Source of the DNA: Polycladospora coralii
GTDB taxonomy: Bacteria > Bacillota > Bacilli > Thermoactinomycetales > Thermoactinomycetaceae
DNA length: 64,000 bases
Direction of reading: 5' to 3'
NCBI RefSeq assembly: GCF_014773435.2
Contig: NZ_JACXAG020000001.1
Span: forward strand, 310,001 to 374,000
The position numbers and the translations under genes were made by a program. Position 1 is the stretch's first letter. Every line of letters starts with the position of its first letter. Positions 10,428 to 19,389 of this stretch are shown here, piece by piece. Below the pieces are notes generated by a model. That model was not told the origin of the DNA, did not search any database, and was given only the letters and a program-made list of their open reading frames with translations.

Positions 10428-10539
10428 CTATACAATCAATTTAATCGCTCTAAAAATGAAAACGAATCGCCAATACGCCCATTTTTCATCATTTGTTCAT
10501 CATATCAGAAAAAAGTAGCAAAGTCGATATTGATTTAAT

Positions 10540-10779
10540 ATTTTATCCCAAGCATGTTGATTTTCATTATTTTTTCATTTTAGCGTCGTGTATTTTGCTT
10601 TCCATGCACTTTCGCCTTGCAAAGCAGCTGAAAAGACCGCTCCGCCAAAACTCCCTATCGGTCAAACAGGTTATCCGCTTCTTCCTTCAGGTTTTGGCGG
10701 AGCTAGGTACGGCTCAAAGGCATTTCCGCTCAACATACACTTCCTAAATTTGGATAATCAACACTACTGATTTTATCCC
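10540..10779 (+). mobile_element. MITE-like element with 10 bp flanking direct repeat
   Basis: The element proper is about 220 bp (10550-10769). Its ends share the inverted 8-mer TGTTGATT/AATCAACA, and the direct repeat ATTTTATCCC lies immediately outside both ends (10540-10549 and 10770-10779). Inside, GCTCCGCCAAAAC (10639-10651) pairs perfectly with GTTTTGGCGGAGC (10691-10703) around a 39 nt loop. No transposase is encoded. Related copies occur at 1-173 and 2284-2486, with fragments elsewhere in this window. Open frames here are products of the repeat, not genes. Confidence 0.8.
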
Positions 10780-10784
10780 TTGTA

Positions 10785-11681
10785 TTAGTGAATGTCTTTT
10801 TTCTTGAAACGACCACCATGAACATCATGTATATGTCCAATCGCTAGAAATGCTTCGGCATCCAACTCTTCCACAATCGACTTTAATTTGGCTTCTTCTA
10901 AACGCGTGACCACACAAAAAATCACTTTTTTATCATCCCCGGTATAAGCACCTTCTCCATTTAGATAGGTTACGCCGCGCCCTAACCGGTTCAAAATGGC
11001 TTCACCGAGCACTTGATGACGATCACTAATAATCCATACCGATTTTGTCTCATCAAAACCTTCAATTGTAATATCAATCATCTTAAAAGCGATAAAATAA
11101 GCCATCAGTGAGTACATCGCACGATCCCAAGATCCAAACACGAAACCGGCGCTACCCAGTATAAACAGGTTAAAAAACATCACAATTTGCCCGACTGAAA
11201 ATGGCGTCTTTTTGGCCAACCAAATCGCCATGACCTCCGTGCCATCGAGGGATCCCCCATTACGAATCACCATCCCTACACCGATTCCTAGTACAATACC
11301 ACCAAAAACAGCTGCTAGAAGCGGATCATCTGTAACTTGTGGTGTATGATGTAGCCAGGTTGTGCCTATGGACATCGCAACTACACCAACAAGTGTAGAG
11401 AGAGCAAATGTTTTTCCAATTTGTTTATAGCCAAACACAAAAAAGGGAATATTAAATACAAAGAGAAAAATACCAAGGGGAATCTTAGTTAAATAAGAGG
11501 TCATGATGGATATTCCAACAATCCCACCATCTACGACTTGGTTCGGTACCATAAATAGTTCTAATCCTACAGATACAAGTCCTGCTCCAATTAAAATAAA
11601 AATAAGTCTTTTGATAATGGTTGCTAAAGGTAAGCGTTTATGTTGTTGCAAAGCTGTTTCTACCATCTCGATAAAATCCAC
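10785..11681 (-). CDS. YitT family membrane protein (DUF161/DUF2179)
   Basis: A 298 aa integral membrane protein with about five to six transmembrane segments between residues 22 and 205, followed by a soluble C-terminal DUF2179 domain (about 215-290) containing the GEGAYTG motif. The NQVVDGGIVGI stretch is typical of YitT proteins. Function is unproven. The start is uncertain: GTG at 11679-11681 lies too close to GAAGGA, while ATG five codons later lies rather far from it. It is separated from the upstream ZIP gene by a hairpin at 11731-11771. Confidence 0.88.
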   Translation of the reverse strand: MDFIEMVETALQQHKRLPLATIIKRLIFILIGAGLVSVGLELFMVPNQVVDGGIVGISIMTSYLTKIPLGIFLFVFNIPFFVFGYKQIGKTFALSTLVGVVAMSIGTTWLHHTPQVTDDPLLAAVFGGIVLGIGVGMVIRNGGSLDGTEVMAIWLAKKTPFSVGQIVMFFNLFILGSAGFVFGSWDRAMYSLMAYFIAFKMIDITIEGFDETKSVWIISDRHQVLGEAILNRLGRGVTYLNGEGAYTGDDKKVIFCVVTRLEEAKLKSIVEELDAEAFLAIGHIHDVHGGRFKKKDIH

Positions 11682-11730
11682 TCCTTCATCAGGTTAGTAT
11701 CATTATATTATGGGTTCTCTATGAATGGAA

Positions 11731-11771
11731 TAAGAGCTAGCCAAATACCTGAAGTATTGAGCTAGCTCTTA
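11731..11771 (-). terminator. Hairpin terminator after the ZIP transporter gene
   Basis: TAAGAGCTAGC (11731-11741) pairs with GCTAGCTCTTA (11761-11771), and an inner AATAC/GTATT pair extends the stem. The tail on the minus strand is only moderately T-rich. Confidence 0.6.
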
Positions 11772-11792
11772 AGCAATTTCAAAGCGAACCTA

Positions 11793-12977
11793 TTACGCCG
11801 TAACAAACAGTGCCGTAATGTACATCACAGCTATGCCAACCATCAGACCTGTGATACCCGCTGGCGTCATCAGTCCACCAGCATTAGATTCTTGTTTCTC
11901 CAAATGGAAAACTTGGACCACCACTTGAAAGATGGCTCCAGAACCAATTGCCAAGAAAATGAGTGACCAGACTGGAGAATAGACAAATCCACCAATCCAA
12001 GTACCAAAGATAGCAGGTACTCCGCCTAGTAAACCTAACGCAATGAGATGCAGCAGCAGTTTGGAGCGCTTTATCGATTCACGTGCTACGGGTGCCACAA
12101 TTGCTAGGCCTTCGGTGATATTGTGCAAAGTGAAGCCCATGATTAAAAATGCACCCATCGCTACTTCACCTAGCGCAAAAGAGGCACCAATCGCTAAACC
12201 TTCACCTAAGTTGTGTATCCCAATACCTAGTGCAATTAAGTAAGCTATTGTAAGTTTATGATTGAAATCTGAACCAGTTGCTTGTCGTGACTCTGTGTAA
12301 GTACTTACACCATTTAACAATAAAAATGTACCTAGCCCAGCTAAAACAATGAGTCCGATTCCTTGATAAGCACCTGGAATTTCCACTGCGAGTTCAATGG
12401 CTTCCCATAAAGAATCAAATCCTAGGAATACTAATAAACCAATGGTAAGGGCCAATACAAATGTATAGCCTTTTCCACCTAATTTCGCAATAAACGGCTT
12501 CCATAGCATACCAAGCAATACGGGGATAACCCCTACAAAAATACCAATTAAGGCAAACATACCATAAGTGGATACATCTGCTTTGGGCGCGAGTTGCGCT
12601 GCAGCAATTTCACCAGAAAATACGGTTCCTGTTCCTGTAATGATGGTAACATCGTAAGGCTCACCCTCTACCCAATGGATCGGAACTGTAATTTCAGCAC
12701 TGTCAAATCGATTAAGCTGTTCTTTGGTTGTTTCAAATTCCCAAATGGCATCATTTAGTGTGAGTTGGGCAATCGTCAAGGGATCAGCCCCTGTATTCGT
12801 TACCGTAGCATGTATTTTTCCTTCTTCTGCCCATACCCGATCAAATGTGAGTTCTTCCAACGGGATATCTGAGCGGGTCAATACCTTATCAATCCCCTGA
12901 AACATGCCAAAAATAGCTACAGCTAGTAAAAGGATGGGTAAAATTCCATAAAACCACTTTTTTGTTTGTGTATGCAT
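11793..12977 (-). CDS. ZIP family metal transporter
   Basis: Putative divalent metal importer of 394 aa. An N-terminal transmembrane anchor (about 9-28) is followed by an extracytoplasmic domain of about 110 residues, which is unusual for the family, and then eight predicted transmembrane helices from about 135. The metal-site signatures are present: HNLGEGLAIG in TM4 and HNITEGLAI in TM5. It starts 17 nt after the multicopper oxidase gene, so the two form an operon. The metal is unknown; the oxidase partner hints at iron or manganese oxidation state, by inference only. A hairpin terminator follows the gene. Confidence 0.85.
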   Translation of the reverse strand: MHTQTKKWFYGILPILLLAVAIFGMFQGIDKVLTRSDIPLEELTFDRVWAEEGKIHATVTNTGADPLTIAQLTLNDAIWEFETTKEQLNRFDSAEITVPIHWVEGEPYDVTIITGTGTVFSGEIAAAQLAPKADVSTYGMFALIGIFVGVIPVLLGMLWKPFIAKLGGKGYTFVLALTIGLLVFLGFDSLWEAIELAVEIPGAYQGIGLIVLAGLGTFLLLNGVSTYTESRQATGSDFNHKLTIAYLIALGIGIHNLGEGLAIGASFALGEVAMGAFLIMGFTLHNITEGLAIVAPVARESIKRSKLLLHLIALGLLGGVPAIFGTWIGGFVYSPVWSLIFLAIGSGAIFQVVVQVFHLEKQESNAGGLMTPAGITGLMVGIAVMYITALFVTA

Positions 12978-12994
12978 TAGATATTCTTCTCCTC

Positions 12995-14026
12995 CTATTC
13001 CTTAACTTCAAAAACACCCATCCAGCCTAGTTCAGCAAATTCGCTTTGATGAGCATGGAACATATACTTACCGGGGAAATCAAATTTGAATTCTAAAATT
13101 GCGCGCTCCCCTTGACACATGGTTACAGTATCTGTAATTTCGTATTGGGTGAGCGATGTACCAGTACGGTAGAGTTTAAAAACATCTCCATGCAAGTGAA
13201 AGGAGTTAATCAAATCAAATTCGGTCACATTGACACAATAGACCCGTACTTTTTCTCCTACTTTGAGTTGAATCGGTCGATCCATGTAAGCATTCGCTAA
13301 TCCGTTTACCGTGTAAAACTCATTTTCACCATCAAAATCGGTGTCAAACGCATTCATCACCATAACCATTTCTGTCATTTTCTCACGTGGCTCTTTCGGA
13401 TCGATAATGAAAGCCCCGTACATGCCTTTTTCGATATGTTTTTTGAGAGGCATCACATGACAATGATACAAGTGAAGCCCAAATGGCTCTGCCGTAAATT
13501 CATAAGTAAAGCTTTCACCTGGATTTATAATCTCGTACACGCCATCCATATTCCCAGGGTGCTTTCCATGAAAGTGAATCGTATGCGGATGCGTCGCGCC
13601 ATTTGTAAAATGAATACGAAGTAAGTCACCTTCTGTGGCACGAATAGTTGGTCCAGGCACACGTCCGTTATACGTCCATGCCGGATAGTATACACCACCA
13701 GCAATCTCCACTTCTTTTTCTTGTGCGAACATTTCATACTCACGTAATGTTCTACCATCTGGCAATTTGCTCACTTTACCATAATCAAAGTTATATAAAA
13801 CATCCTCAGCAACCTGATAAGCATGTGCGGATGCTTGTTTCGTCATCATATGCGCACTATGTTTCATTTTTGAATGATCGATCGCATTTGCCTGTGAGGT
13901 TTGCCCAAACCATTTTGGAAGTAATGTAGCTGCAGTAGCACCCATCAAACTACCAAAACCTGCTTTAATCAATCCACGTCTCGACACGCGGTAGGATTCC
14001 GCTTTATTTTCTTTACTAAAACTCAT
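12995..14026 (-). CDS. Two-domain multicopper oxidase, Tat-exported
   Basis: Secreted copper oxidase of 343 aa. The ATG at 14024-14026 follows GGTGGGGGG and gives an N-terminus with a twin-arginine signal (SRRGLIKAGFG), which fixes the start; the longer frame would bury it. Copper ligand motifs are HFHGKHPG, the His-Cys-His cluster followed by His and Met (HCHVMPLKKHIEKGM), HLHG and HAH near the C-terminus. The type 1 cysteine is in domain 1 and domain 2 lacks it, as in nitrite-reductase-like two-domain oxidases. Substrate is unknown. It is the first gene of an operon with the ZIP transporter. Confidence 0.86.
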   Translation of the reverse strand: MSFSKENKAESYRVSRRGLIKAGFGSLMGATAATLLPKWFGQTSQANAIDHSKMKHSAHMMTKQASAHAYQVAEDVLYNFDYGKVSKLPDGRTLREYEMFAQEKEVEIAGGVYYPAWTYNGRVPGPTIRATEGDLLRIHFTNGATHPHTIHFHGKHPGNMDGVYEIINPGESFTYEFTAEPFGLHLYHCHVMPLKKHIEKGMYGAFIIDPKEPREKMTEMVMVMNAFDTDFDGENEFYTVNGLANAYMDRPIQLKVGEKVRVYCVNVTEFDLINSFHLHGDVFKLYRTGTSLTQYEITDTVTMCQGERAILEFKFDFPGKYMFHAHQSEFAELGWMGVFEVKE

Positions 14027-14099
14027 AATGTTTCCCCCCACCAATTCTTTTTCGCATTCACAATTATATAGGAAAAAAGAGCTATTTAAAAGGATTTTT

Positions 14100-14140
14100 T
14101 TCATAAAGAAAAAACCCACAGCATGAAACAACCGTGGGTT
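14100..14140 (-). terminator. Terminator after the NhaP-type antiporter gene
   Basis: AACCCAC (14113-14119) pairs with GTGGGTT (14134-14140). The A-rich flank at 14105-14114 gives a T-rich tail on the minus strand. It separates the antiporter gene from the oxidase-ZIP operon. Confidence 0.7.
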
Positions 14141-14151
14141 CGCAATGGGGC

Positions 14152-15732
14152 TTACATTTTTTCTTCTAATTCATGTATTGCAGATTGATTCTGCTCAATT
14201 TTTTCAATTAATTCAAGACGATGTCGCTCAGCTACCTGCTTAGAAATAATTTCACGCTTCTCCAGGTCTTCTATCGCTTCATGTTCATCATATAACATTT
14301 GATTTTGAGCAATTAACTGTTCCTCTGCTTGGAGCATAGGATTTTCTTGATAGAGCTGATCAATGTCGTGACGCGTTTTTTCCATCTTTTCTTGATATGC
14401 TTGTACCATCTCTTCATGAAGTACGGGCGAAAGAATCGCCTGCTCTTTTAAACGGTTCAGCTTATTGATCCCCACTTGATAACGTTGAAAACGCGCGACA
14501 TATTCTTCATATGCTTGTAGTTTAGGATGATCACTATTAATTTTGAGCCATTGTACGAGTTTTTTAATGGTTAGCCCTTGTACGATCAAAGAGAAGAAGA
14601 CCACACTAAAGGCAAGTACAATCATTTTTTCGCGATAAGGAAAATCGAGGGGTAAGCTTAAAGCAAGTGCGATAGATAATGATCCTCTTAAACCGCCCCA
14701 ATTAAACACATGTTTCCATTTCCAAGAAATTTCTTTTACAAATCCAACACTACCGTAAACAGCTAGGGTACGCGCCACCACTACAATGATGATTGCCAAG
14801 ACAATGCTACTCGTATGGCTAATCCAATCAATACGGTTGATCTCCAAGCCTACCATCAGGAATACGATGGAATTGGCAATGAGTGCGAGCGTATCCCAAA
14901 AGCTATTCAAGTTAAGCTTTGTTGTTGCAGACATCCCGATCTTAGATCCATAATTTCCTAAAATAAGTGCAGCGGTTACCACCGCAATCACTTCCGATAC
15001 ATGAAACGCTTCTGCCACGATAAAGGAACCATAGAATAGAATGATAGAAAATAAAATTTCAAGCGGGTAGTCATCAAACATGCGGGTCAATTTTGAAAAA
15101 ACATATCCAAATATGCCACCGATTGCAAGTCCCCCGCAAACTACTTTTAGAAATTCTAATACACCATATCCGATCCCTAAGGCACCCATGTCCAAATATA
15201 CTAAGAGCATGGTGCTCGAAATGATAAACAACACATAGGCGAGACCATCATTAATGAGACTCTCACCTTCCATAATCACTGCCAATCGTTCATTTACACC
15301 GATGCTTTTAAAGATTGAAATCACACTTACGGGATCAGTGGCAGCCATCAATGCTGCAAAGGTAAAGGCAGCTTGTACACTTAAACCGAGCCAATGCATG
15401 GAAGCAAAGCCAACAATGAGATAAGAAATGGCAGTCGAAAGGACAGCTAGCAACAAGATCGGTTTTTTATTTATGAATAGCTTTTCAAAAGGCATTTTAA
15501 AGCTAGCTTCTCCTAATAATGCCGGCAAAAATAAAAAAATAATCGCAAATTGGAAGACACCCTCTTTAACAGCAAAAGCTTTTAATTCCTCTAAACCCGA
15601 TATCGGTGTGACTCCTACCAGTGCTCCTACGATTACTAACGCAATCGGGTAGGCAATATTTAACTTTTTTGCAATCGCAGTCACAGTCCCTGCAATCACC
15701 AGTAGTAATAAGCTAAGCTCTAATAGTTCCAT
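14152..15732 (-). CDS. Na+/H+ antiporter, CPA1/NhaP type
   Basis: Probable sodium or potassium/proton exchanger in the cell membrane, 526 aa. About twelve transmembrane segments occupy residues 3-390. The CPA1 hallmarks are visible: FAALMAATDPVSV (about 122-134) and EGESLINDG (about 154-162), with the conserved acidic residues. The cytoplasmic C-terminal tail (about 395-526) is highly charged and likely coiled coil, a regulatory type of tail found in several CPA1 exchangers. It forms a single-gene unit with its own terminator. Confidence 0.9.
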   Translation of the reverse strand: MELLELSLLLLVIAGTVTAIAKKLNIAYPIALVIVGALVGVTPISGLEELKAFAVKEGVFQFAIIFLFLPALLGEASFKMPFEKLFINKKPILLLAVLSTAISYLIVGFASMHWLGLSVQAAFTFAALMAATDPVSVISIFKSIGVNERLAVIMEGESLINDGLAYVLFIISSTMLLVYLDMGALGIGYGVLEFLKVVCGGLAIGGIFGYVFSKLTRMFDDYPLEILFSIILFYGSFIVAEAFHVSEVIAVVTAALILGNYGSKIGMSATTKLNLNSFWDTLALIANSIVFLMVGLEINRIDWISHTSSIVLAIIIVVVARTLAVYGSVGFVKEISWKWKHVFNWGGLRGSLSIALALSLPLDFPYREKMIVLAFSVVFFSLIVQGLTIKKLVQWLKINSDHPKLQAYEEYVARFQRYQVGINKLNRLKEQAILSPVLHEEMVQAYQEKMEKTRHDIDQLYQENPMLQAEEQLIAQNQMLYDEHEAIEDLEKREIISKQVAERHRLELIEKIEQNQSAIHELEEKM

Positions 15733-15771
15733 TCATCCACCTCAAAGTCATTTATGATCAACGATCTGTCA

Positions 15772-16593
15772 TTATTGTGAGCTCCGGTAAGCATCTATAT
15801 GTAAAAGTTCATCGACCGTTACAAACTGATATCCATTTGCTTTCAAATGCTTAATCATCTTAGGTAATGCATCTACAGTCGCTTGTAACTGCTCTCCGCC
15901 CGCATTGTGTTGTAAGATAATTCCACCTGGACCGGTTTGTCTTTTTACCGTAGCCACAATATGATGAGCCGAAGGACCTTTCCAATCCTGCGTATCCACA
16001 CTCCAGTTTATAATTTTATATTGTTGGTTGATGAGCGTATTTAGAACCATTTCATTGGTCGCGCCATATGGAGGTCGCATCAGGATCGGTTTTTTTCCAA
16101 CTGCCTTTGCAACCGCTTGATCTGTCCGACTTACTTCTGCTAAAATCTGCTTATTTGTACGTTTAGTCAGTAAAGGGTGACTATAGGAGTGGTTCCCAAT
16201 AATATGTCCTTCTTGATCCATTTTTTTCAAAACATCTGGATATATTTCTGCCATTTTTCCCACCACAAAAAAAGTAGCCGACACTTGTTCTTTCTTCAAA
16301 ATCGCTAAGATTTCATATGTATAATGGCGATCTGGACCATCATCAAAGGTAAGTGCTACTTTTTTGTCAACTGTCGGTCCGTGAAAAATAAGCGCTTTTT
16401 TTTGATATTGTAGATATTCTTTTTTATCTTGATAGGAAACTCTGATTTCTTTTAATTCGCTAAATCTCGCTTCTTTATTGATTTGCTTAGGCTTACTTAT
16501 ACGTGCTGAAGCATCTACTTCTGTGCTATATATACAACCTGTTAAAATAAGTGGAGTGAAACATAAAAGCATGATTAAGCGAATCGTACGCAT
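15772..16593 (-). CDS. Polysaccharide deacetylase lipoprotein
   Basis: Exported NodB-homology enzyme of 273 aa, expected to remove acetyl groups from a wall polymer or peptidoglycan. The signal peptide ends in the lipobox LTGC (Cys at residue 20), so it is membrane-anchored outside the cell. All five NodB motifs are recognisable: TFDDGPD, HSYSHP, RPPYG, DTQDW and LQHN, which include the Asp-His-His metal site and catalytic residues. It lies 39 nt upstream of the antiporter gene in the same direction. The exact substrate is not readable; sporulation-linked relatives exist. Confidence 0.88.
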   Translation of the reverse strand: MRTIRLIMLLCFTPLILTGCIYSTEVDASARISKPKQINKEARFSELKEIRVSYQDKKEYLQYQKKALIFHGPTVDKKVALTFDDGPDRHYTYEILAILKKEQVSATFFVVGKMAEIYPDVLKKMDQEGHIIGNHSYSHPLLTKRTNKQILAEVSRTDQAVAKAVGKKPILMRPPYGATNEMVLNTLINQQYKIINWSVDTQDWKGPSAHHIVATVKRQTGPGGIILQHNAGGEQLQATVDALPKMIKHLKANGYQFVTVDELLHIDAYRSSQ

Positions 16594-16727
16594 TTATCTA
16601 ACCCCCTTAAAAATATGTCATATATGACGATCTGAGAAAAAAGCATGTTTCATACTTTATATTTTATCATATTCAAACAAATCTCGACATGTGATTCAGG
16701 AAAGTTTTGTCCATCTCGATTCAACTA

Positions 16728-16762
16728 AAAAAGTTCATTACCTCGAGTGTAATGAACTTTTT
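16728..16762. terminator. Strong symmetric terminator after the PCYCGC lipoprotein gene
   Basis: A 14 bp perfect inverted repeat (16728-16741 with 16749-16762) is flanked by an A-run on one side and a T-run on the other, so it can work on both strands. It ends the PCYCGC lipoprotein transcript. Confidence 0.85.
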
Positions 16763-16767
16763 ATCTA

Positions 16768-17271
16768 TTAACCTGCTGGCATAGGCGTTGGCGTGGGTTC
16801 ACCATATCCATTCTGATATAAATCGTCGATAATGGTTCGAATTTGTAGGGGTGTCTTACCTTCCGCCTTTAACTTCGCTGATTCCATCGCAATTTGCTGA
16901 CAGGCATAGCACTTCATACCATGTGAATCCCATACGACATTCCCATTCTCTTTGATCTCTTTGATAAAACAGTCTTTATTGTTCTCATGCCCAGCACTCA
17001 TGCCGCAACCACAGTAACATGGAATCGACGTAATCAAATCATGATGCATCAGCGCCGTACGATACGCCTCTTTAACCGTTTCATTCTCTCCAGATAAGAA
17101 AGAAGGAAGTTGTTCGCTTGTGGTCTCCTCCTGTATATCACCTGACATGGCATTGTGCGCCATTTTCGTCTCTTTACTGCTTTGACTCACATCGGCACCA
17201 CAGCCACTAAATATGAAAAAACTACCGACTATGCATAATGTAATCAGAAACCACGATTGCTTTCTCTTCAT
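16768..17271 (-). CDS. PCYCGC-motif lipoprotein
   Basis: A 167 aa surface lipoprotein of unknown function. The start at 17271 follows GAGGAGGG; the signal peptide ends in a lipobox-like SGC (about residue 24). The mature part holds the family motif PCYCGCGM followed by His, Asn and Cys, and a second pair of cysteines in MKCYACQQ. The clustered Cys, His and Met residues suggest metal or heme binding, but this is inference. The tail is Pro-rich. It is a single-gene unit near the copper oxidase and deacetylase genes, and a strong terminator follows it. Confidence 0.82.
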   Translation of the reverse strand: MKRKQSWFLITLCIVGSFFIFSGCGADVSQSSKETKMAHNAMSGDIQEETTSEQLPSFLSGENETVKEAYRTALMHHDLITSIPCYCGCGMSAGHENNKDCFIKEIKENGNVVWDSHGMKCYACQQIAMESAKLKAEGKTPLQIRTIIDDLYQNGYGEPTPTPMPAG

Positions 17272-17429
17272 AGCTTCCCTCCTCATAGATACACTTTACA
17301 TTTTACAACATCTGCCCTGATCAACATTTGTCGATTAAATGTTTTTTTGTGGGTCGCTTCTCCTCCATCTCCGATTATATAATCACGCCAACCCGTTGCA
17401 AAAAAAATCCCCTTTCATAACATAAATTA

Positions 17430-17650
17430 ATAGAAATAAACGCTTAAACTCCACCCATTTAAAATCTTTGTAAAAAGGTTGGTGGAGCTGAATTCATTGA
17501 ATCAGAAACAAAGACTTCCAAGCTTTAAACAGGATTTCAACTTGCCATCTTAACTAATAGAGATCATGAATTTTTCCCCTTCGGAACGAATTTCAAAGGG
17601 GTCTCTTACTCTTCTCTGTATACGTAATTCCTTTTTTTGATATGAATATT
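17430..17650 (-). pseudogene. IS4-family transposase remnant
   Basis: Read on the minus strand, 17476-17560 translates as HDLY-stop-LRWQVEILFKAWKS, which fits the IS4 signature Y-(2)-R-(3)-E-(6)-K exactly, carrying the third catalytic acidic residue. A stop codon falls inside the motif and another follows about 22 codons later. The preceding bases (17570-17650) can be read as matching transposase sequence only with frame changes. No intact transposase or clear terminal repeats were found. This accounts for most of the 420 bases between the PCYCGC gene and the next open frame. Confidence 0.75.
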
Positions 17651-17704
17651 CTAATCGGCTAGATCGAAGATTTGGCGTTCCCTTCGTCATTTTTGAAATG
17701 GCCT

Positions 17705-18175
17705 CTAATATTCTCCTTTAATTACAAAAAATGAACCTCGAATTATTCCCGCTAGCTTAGACTTCTGTCTAGCAAATTTAAAATTACTTTCTAACTCTTT
17801 TGGTATTTCCATCTTCTCAGAAAGTTTAAAACCAATGGCTCGCTTTTTAGGATTATCAATCGTATACATGACATTGACGACAAGACCATTCGCATAAAAG
17901 ACATAGGAAAATTTGATGTTTTCCACTTGAAAACACGATGTTTCTAAAGGTTCGGCAGCAAACGCAATATCACGTTCTTCACTCAAAATTCGTTTCACAT
18001 AATCAACGATCTCCTTGCTTTTGCTAGCTGGTGTAACCGCAAATTCATGCTTATATTTGTTCATAAAGTAACGGGCTTCGTGAGCACGTAAACCAGCAAG
18101 GGTTTTTGCTACTGGTGAAGACTCTAAACCAATTGTAGAGACATTTTTAAAGTCAACAATATAGGACATTCTCAT
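17705..18175 (-). CDS. Hypothetical protein, 156 aa
   Basis: I do not recognise this protein. It is 156 aa, soluble, mixed alpha/beta in appearance, with no signal peptide or transmembrane helix and a basic C-terminus. The first half contains an acidic-basic helical stretch (about 28-70); the second half has a run of beta-like segments around residues 80-135. A GGGATGGGATGAGA sequence precedes the start. It lies inside a decayed island between an IS4 remnant and a broken beta-lactamase, so it may be acquired DNA. The open frame is intact with normal composition, so a real gene is likely but not certain. Confidence 0.5.
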   Translation of the reverse strand: MRMSYIVDFKNVSTIGLESSPVAKTLAGLRAHEARYFMNKYKHEFAVTPASKSKEIVDYVKRILSEERDIAFAAEPLETSCFQVENIKFSYVFYANGLVVNVMYTIDNPKKRAIGFKLSEKMEIPKELESNFKFARQKSKLAGIIRGSFFVIKGEY

Positions 18176-18499
18176 CCCATCCCTTTACCTCTGTATTTTC
18201 TAATAACTAGATATTTCTTTTTGGATAAATGGATCACTCTAGGTTCTTCTCGTATTGATGCTTCTATCAGACGTAGACTCAGCAAATACCCTAAGAAGTG
18301 CAATTTCGTGAAAGTTTTTGCTGTATCTAGCGTTTAAGCGGCTACTAAAGCTATTGGCGGACGGACATTGTATTCATGCTTTGTTTTAGTCATTATTGGA
18401 CATTCACATTCCGGTATTTGGACAGCTTGCACTTCGACGTGCAGTTGCTGGTGCTACTTCTACTACAAAATTAGAATCATGTTTCTATTATTGTTATTG
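18176..18499. other. Intergenic stretch without a recognisable gene
   Basis: About 320 bases. On the minus strand a frame without a start codon runs for 53 codons (roughly 18177-18340) into the hypothetical gene, basic near its end. It could be a broken gene end. I see no RNA gene, terminator or repeat. Confidence 0.4.
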
Positions 18500-19260
18500 G
18501 TAAATTACTTCAGACATTTTTGTTCATCTGGAGTAATAATCTCTTTTTCCTTCCATTCTTCTAATGCGATATTTTTTCGCCAAGGTTCCAGATCCATCAA
18601 TATTAACAGCAAAAACCCATATACCTTGCTCATTTTCAACAAAACCTACATACCATCCCAATCCCATGCCTGACAGTCTTATCCCAATTTTTCATGGAGC
18701 GTGTATTTATCTTGTTCATCCTGAATCATCTTTCACTTAACAGTTTTTTGATGCTTCTCAGCAATAGGGAACTGTTCCTCGACCAGCATTTCTATAAACG
18801 CTACTTGCTCCAAGGCTGAAATTTTCCGACTACTATCTAGACAAAATGTATCGACTCCTCCTGATATATAATGGTTTTGGCAATTTAGTCTTGAAACGCT
18901 CTGTTGCATCTCTTTTTTCCCTATTATTCTCGCTATATCCAAGTAGAACCCTATAGCGCACTCCCTCATGGCAGAAGCTAGTGAATGGTCACGGTCCCAG
19001 CTCTCAAATTCTCGTTCCACACCATCCCAGCGCTTTACTTCATATTCATCCCTTATTGCTGAAGTTTCTAGACCGATCAAAGCATTTGCGATTTTAAAAG
19101 TCGATTCAGGGATGAATCTCTCTTTGCTTCTCTCCTTGTTATAGATATATATCTTATCGTTCCCTCTTCAACGTCTGACACCTCTGTATTCTGCTACTCT
19201 GCTATAACAGAAGTTCCCATTCCAGCAATCAGCACAGCCAATACTCCTCATCCACTTCAC
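18500..19260 (-). pseudogene. Class D (OXA/YbxI-like) beta-lactamase, inactivated
   Basis: A full-length class D beta-lactamase with several frame breaks. A GTG start after AAAGGAG (19258-19260) leads to a signal-peptide-like stretch broken by a frameshift and a stop. The longest intact piece (18733 to about 19140) includes the active-site motif STFK (coded at 19093-19104), then YEVKRWDGV and SWDRDHSLASAMR. Other key sites are altered: the Ser-x-Val motif reads CAI, YGN reads CQN, and the expected Trp before LD is Cys. The 3' part (18500-18720) continues in shifted frames with GWYVGFVENE and NIDGSGT; KTG reads KLG. Relatives include B. subtilis YbxI. Not functional. Confidence 0.85.
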
Positions 19261-19389
19261 TTTCCCACTCCTTTATGTCAGAATGTCAATTGGTTGTTGT
19301 TCCCTTATACTATAATCAACCAAATAGACTTAGCAAAGAACTGTTCTTGTCATCTGTACCCATACAGATACTTGGAGAGGAGCACAATC

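Noticed and set aside
10493-10770. Two overlapping open frames of 60-84 codons on the plus strand
   Set aside because: They are translations of the MITE-like element and do not continue in the other copies.
18280-18345. A 19-codon frame on the minus strand as a signalling peptide
   Set aside because: No ribosome site, no precursor-like features and no processing genes nearby.
18733-19080. Treating the 115-codon frame as a functional protein
   Set aside because: It is the middle of a class D beta-lactamase with broken flanks and altered motifs.
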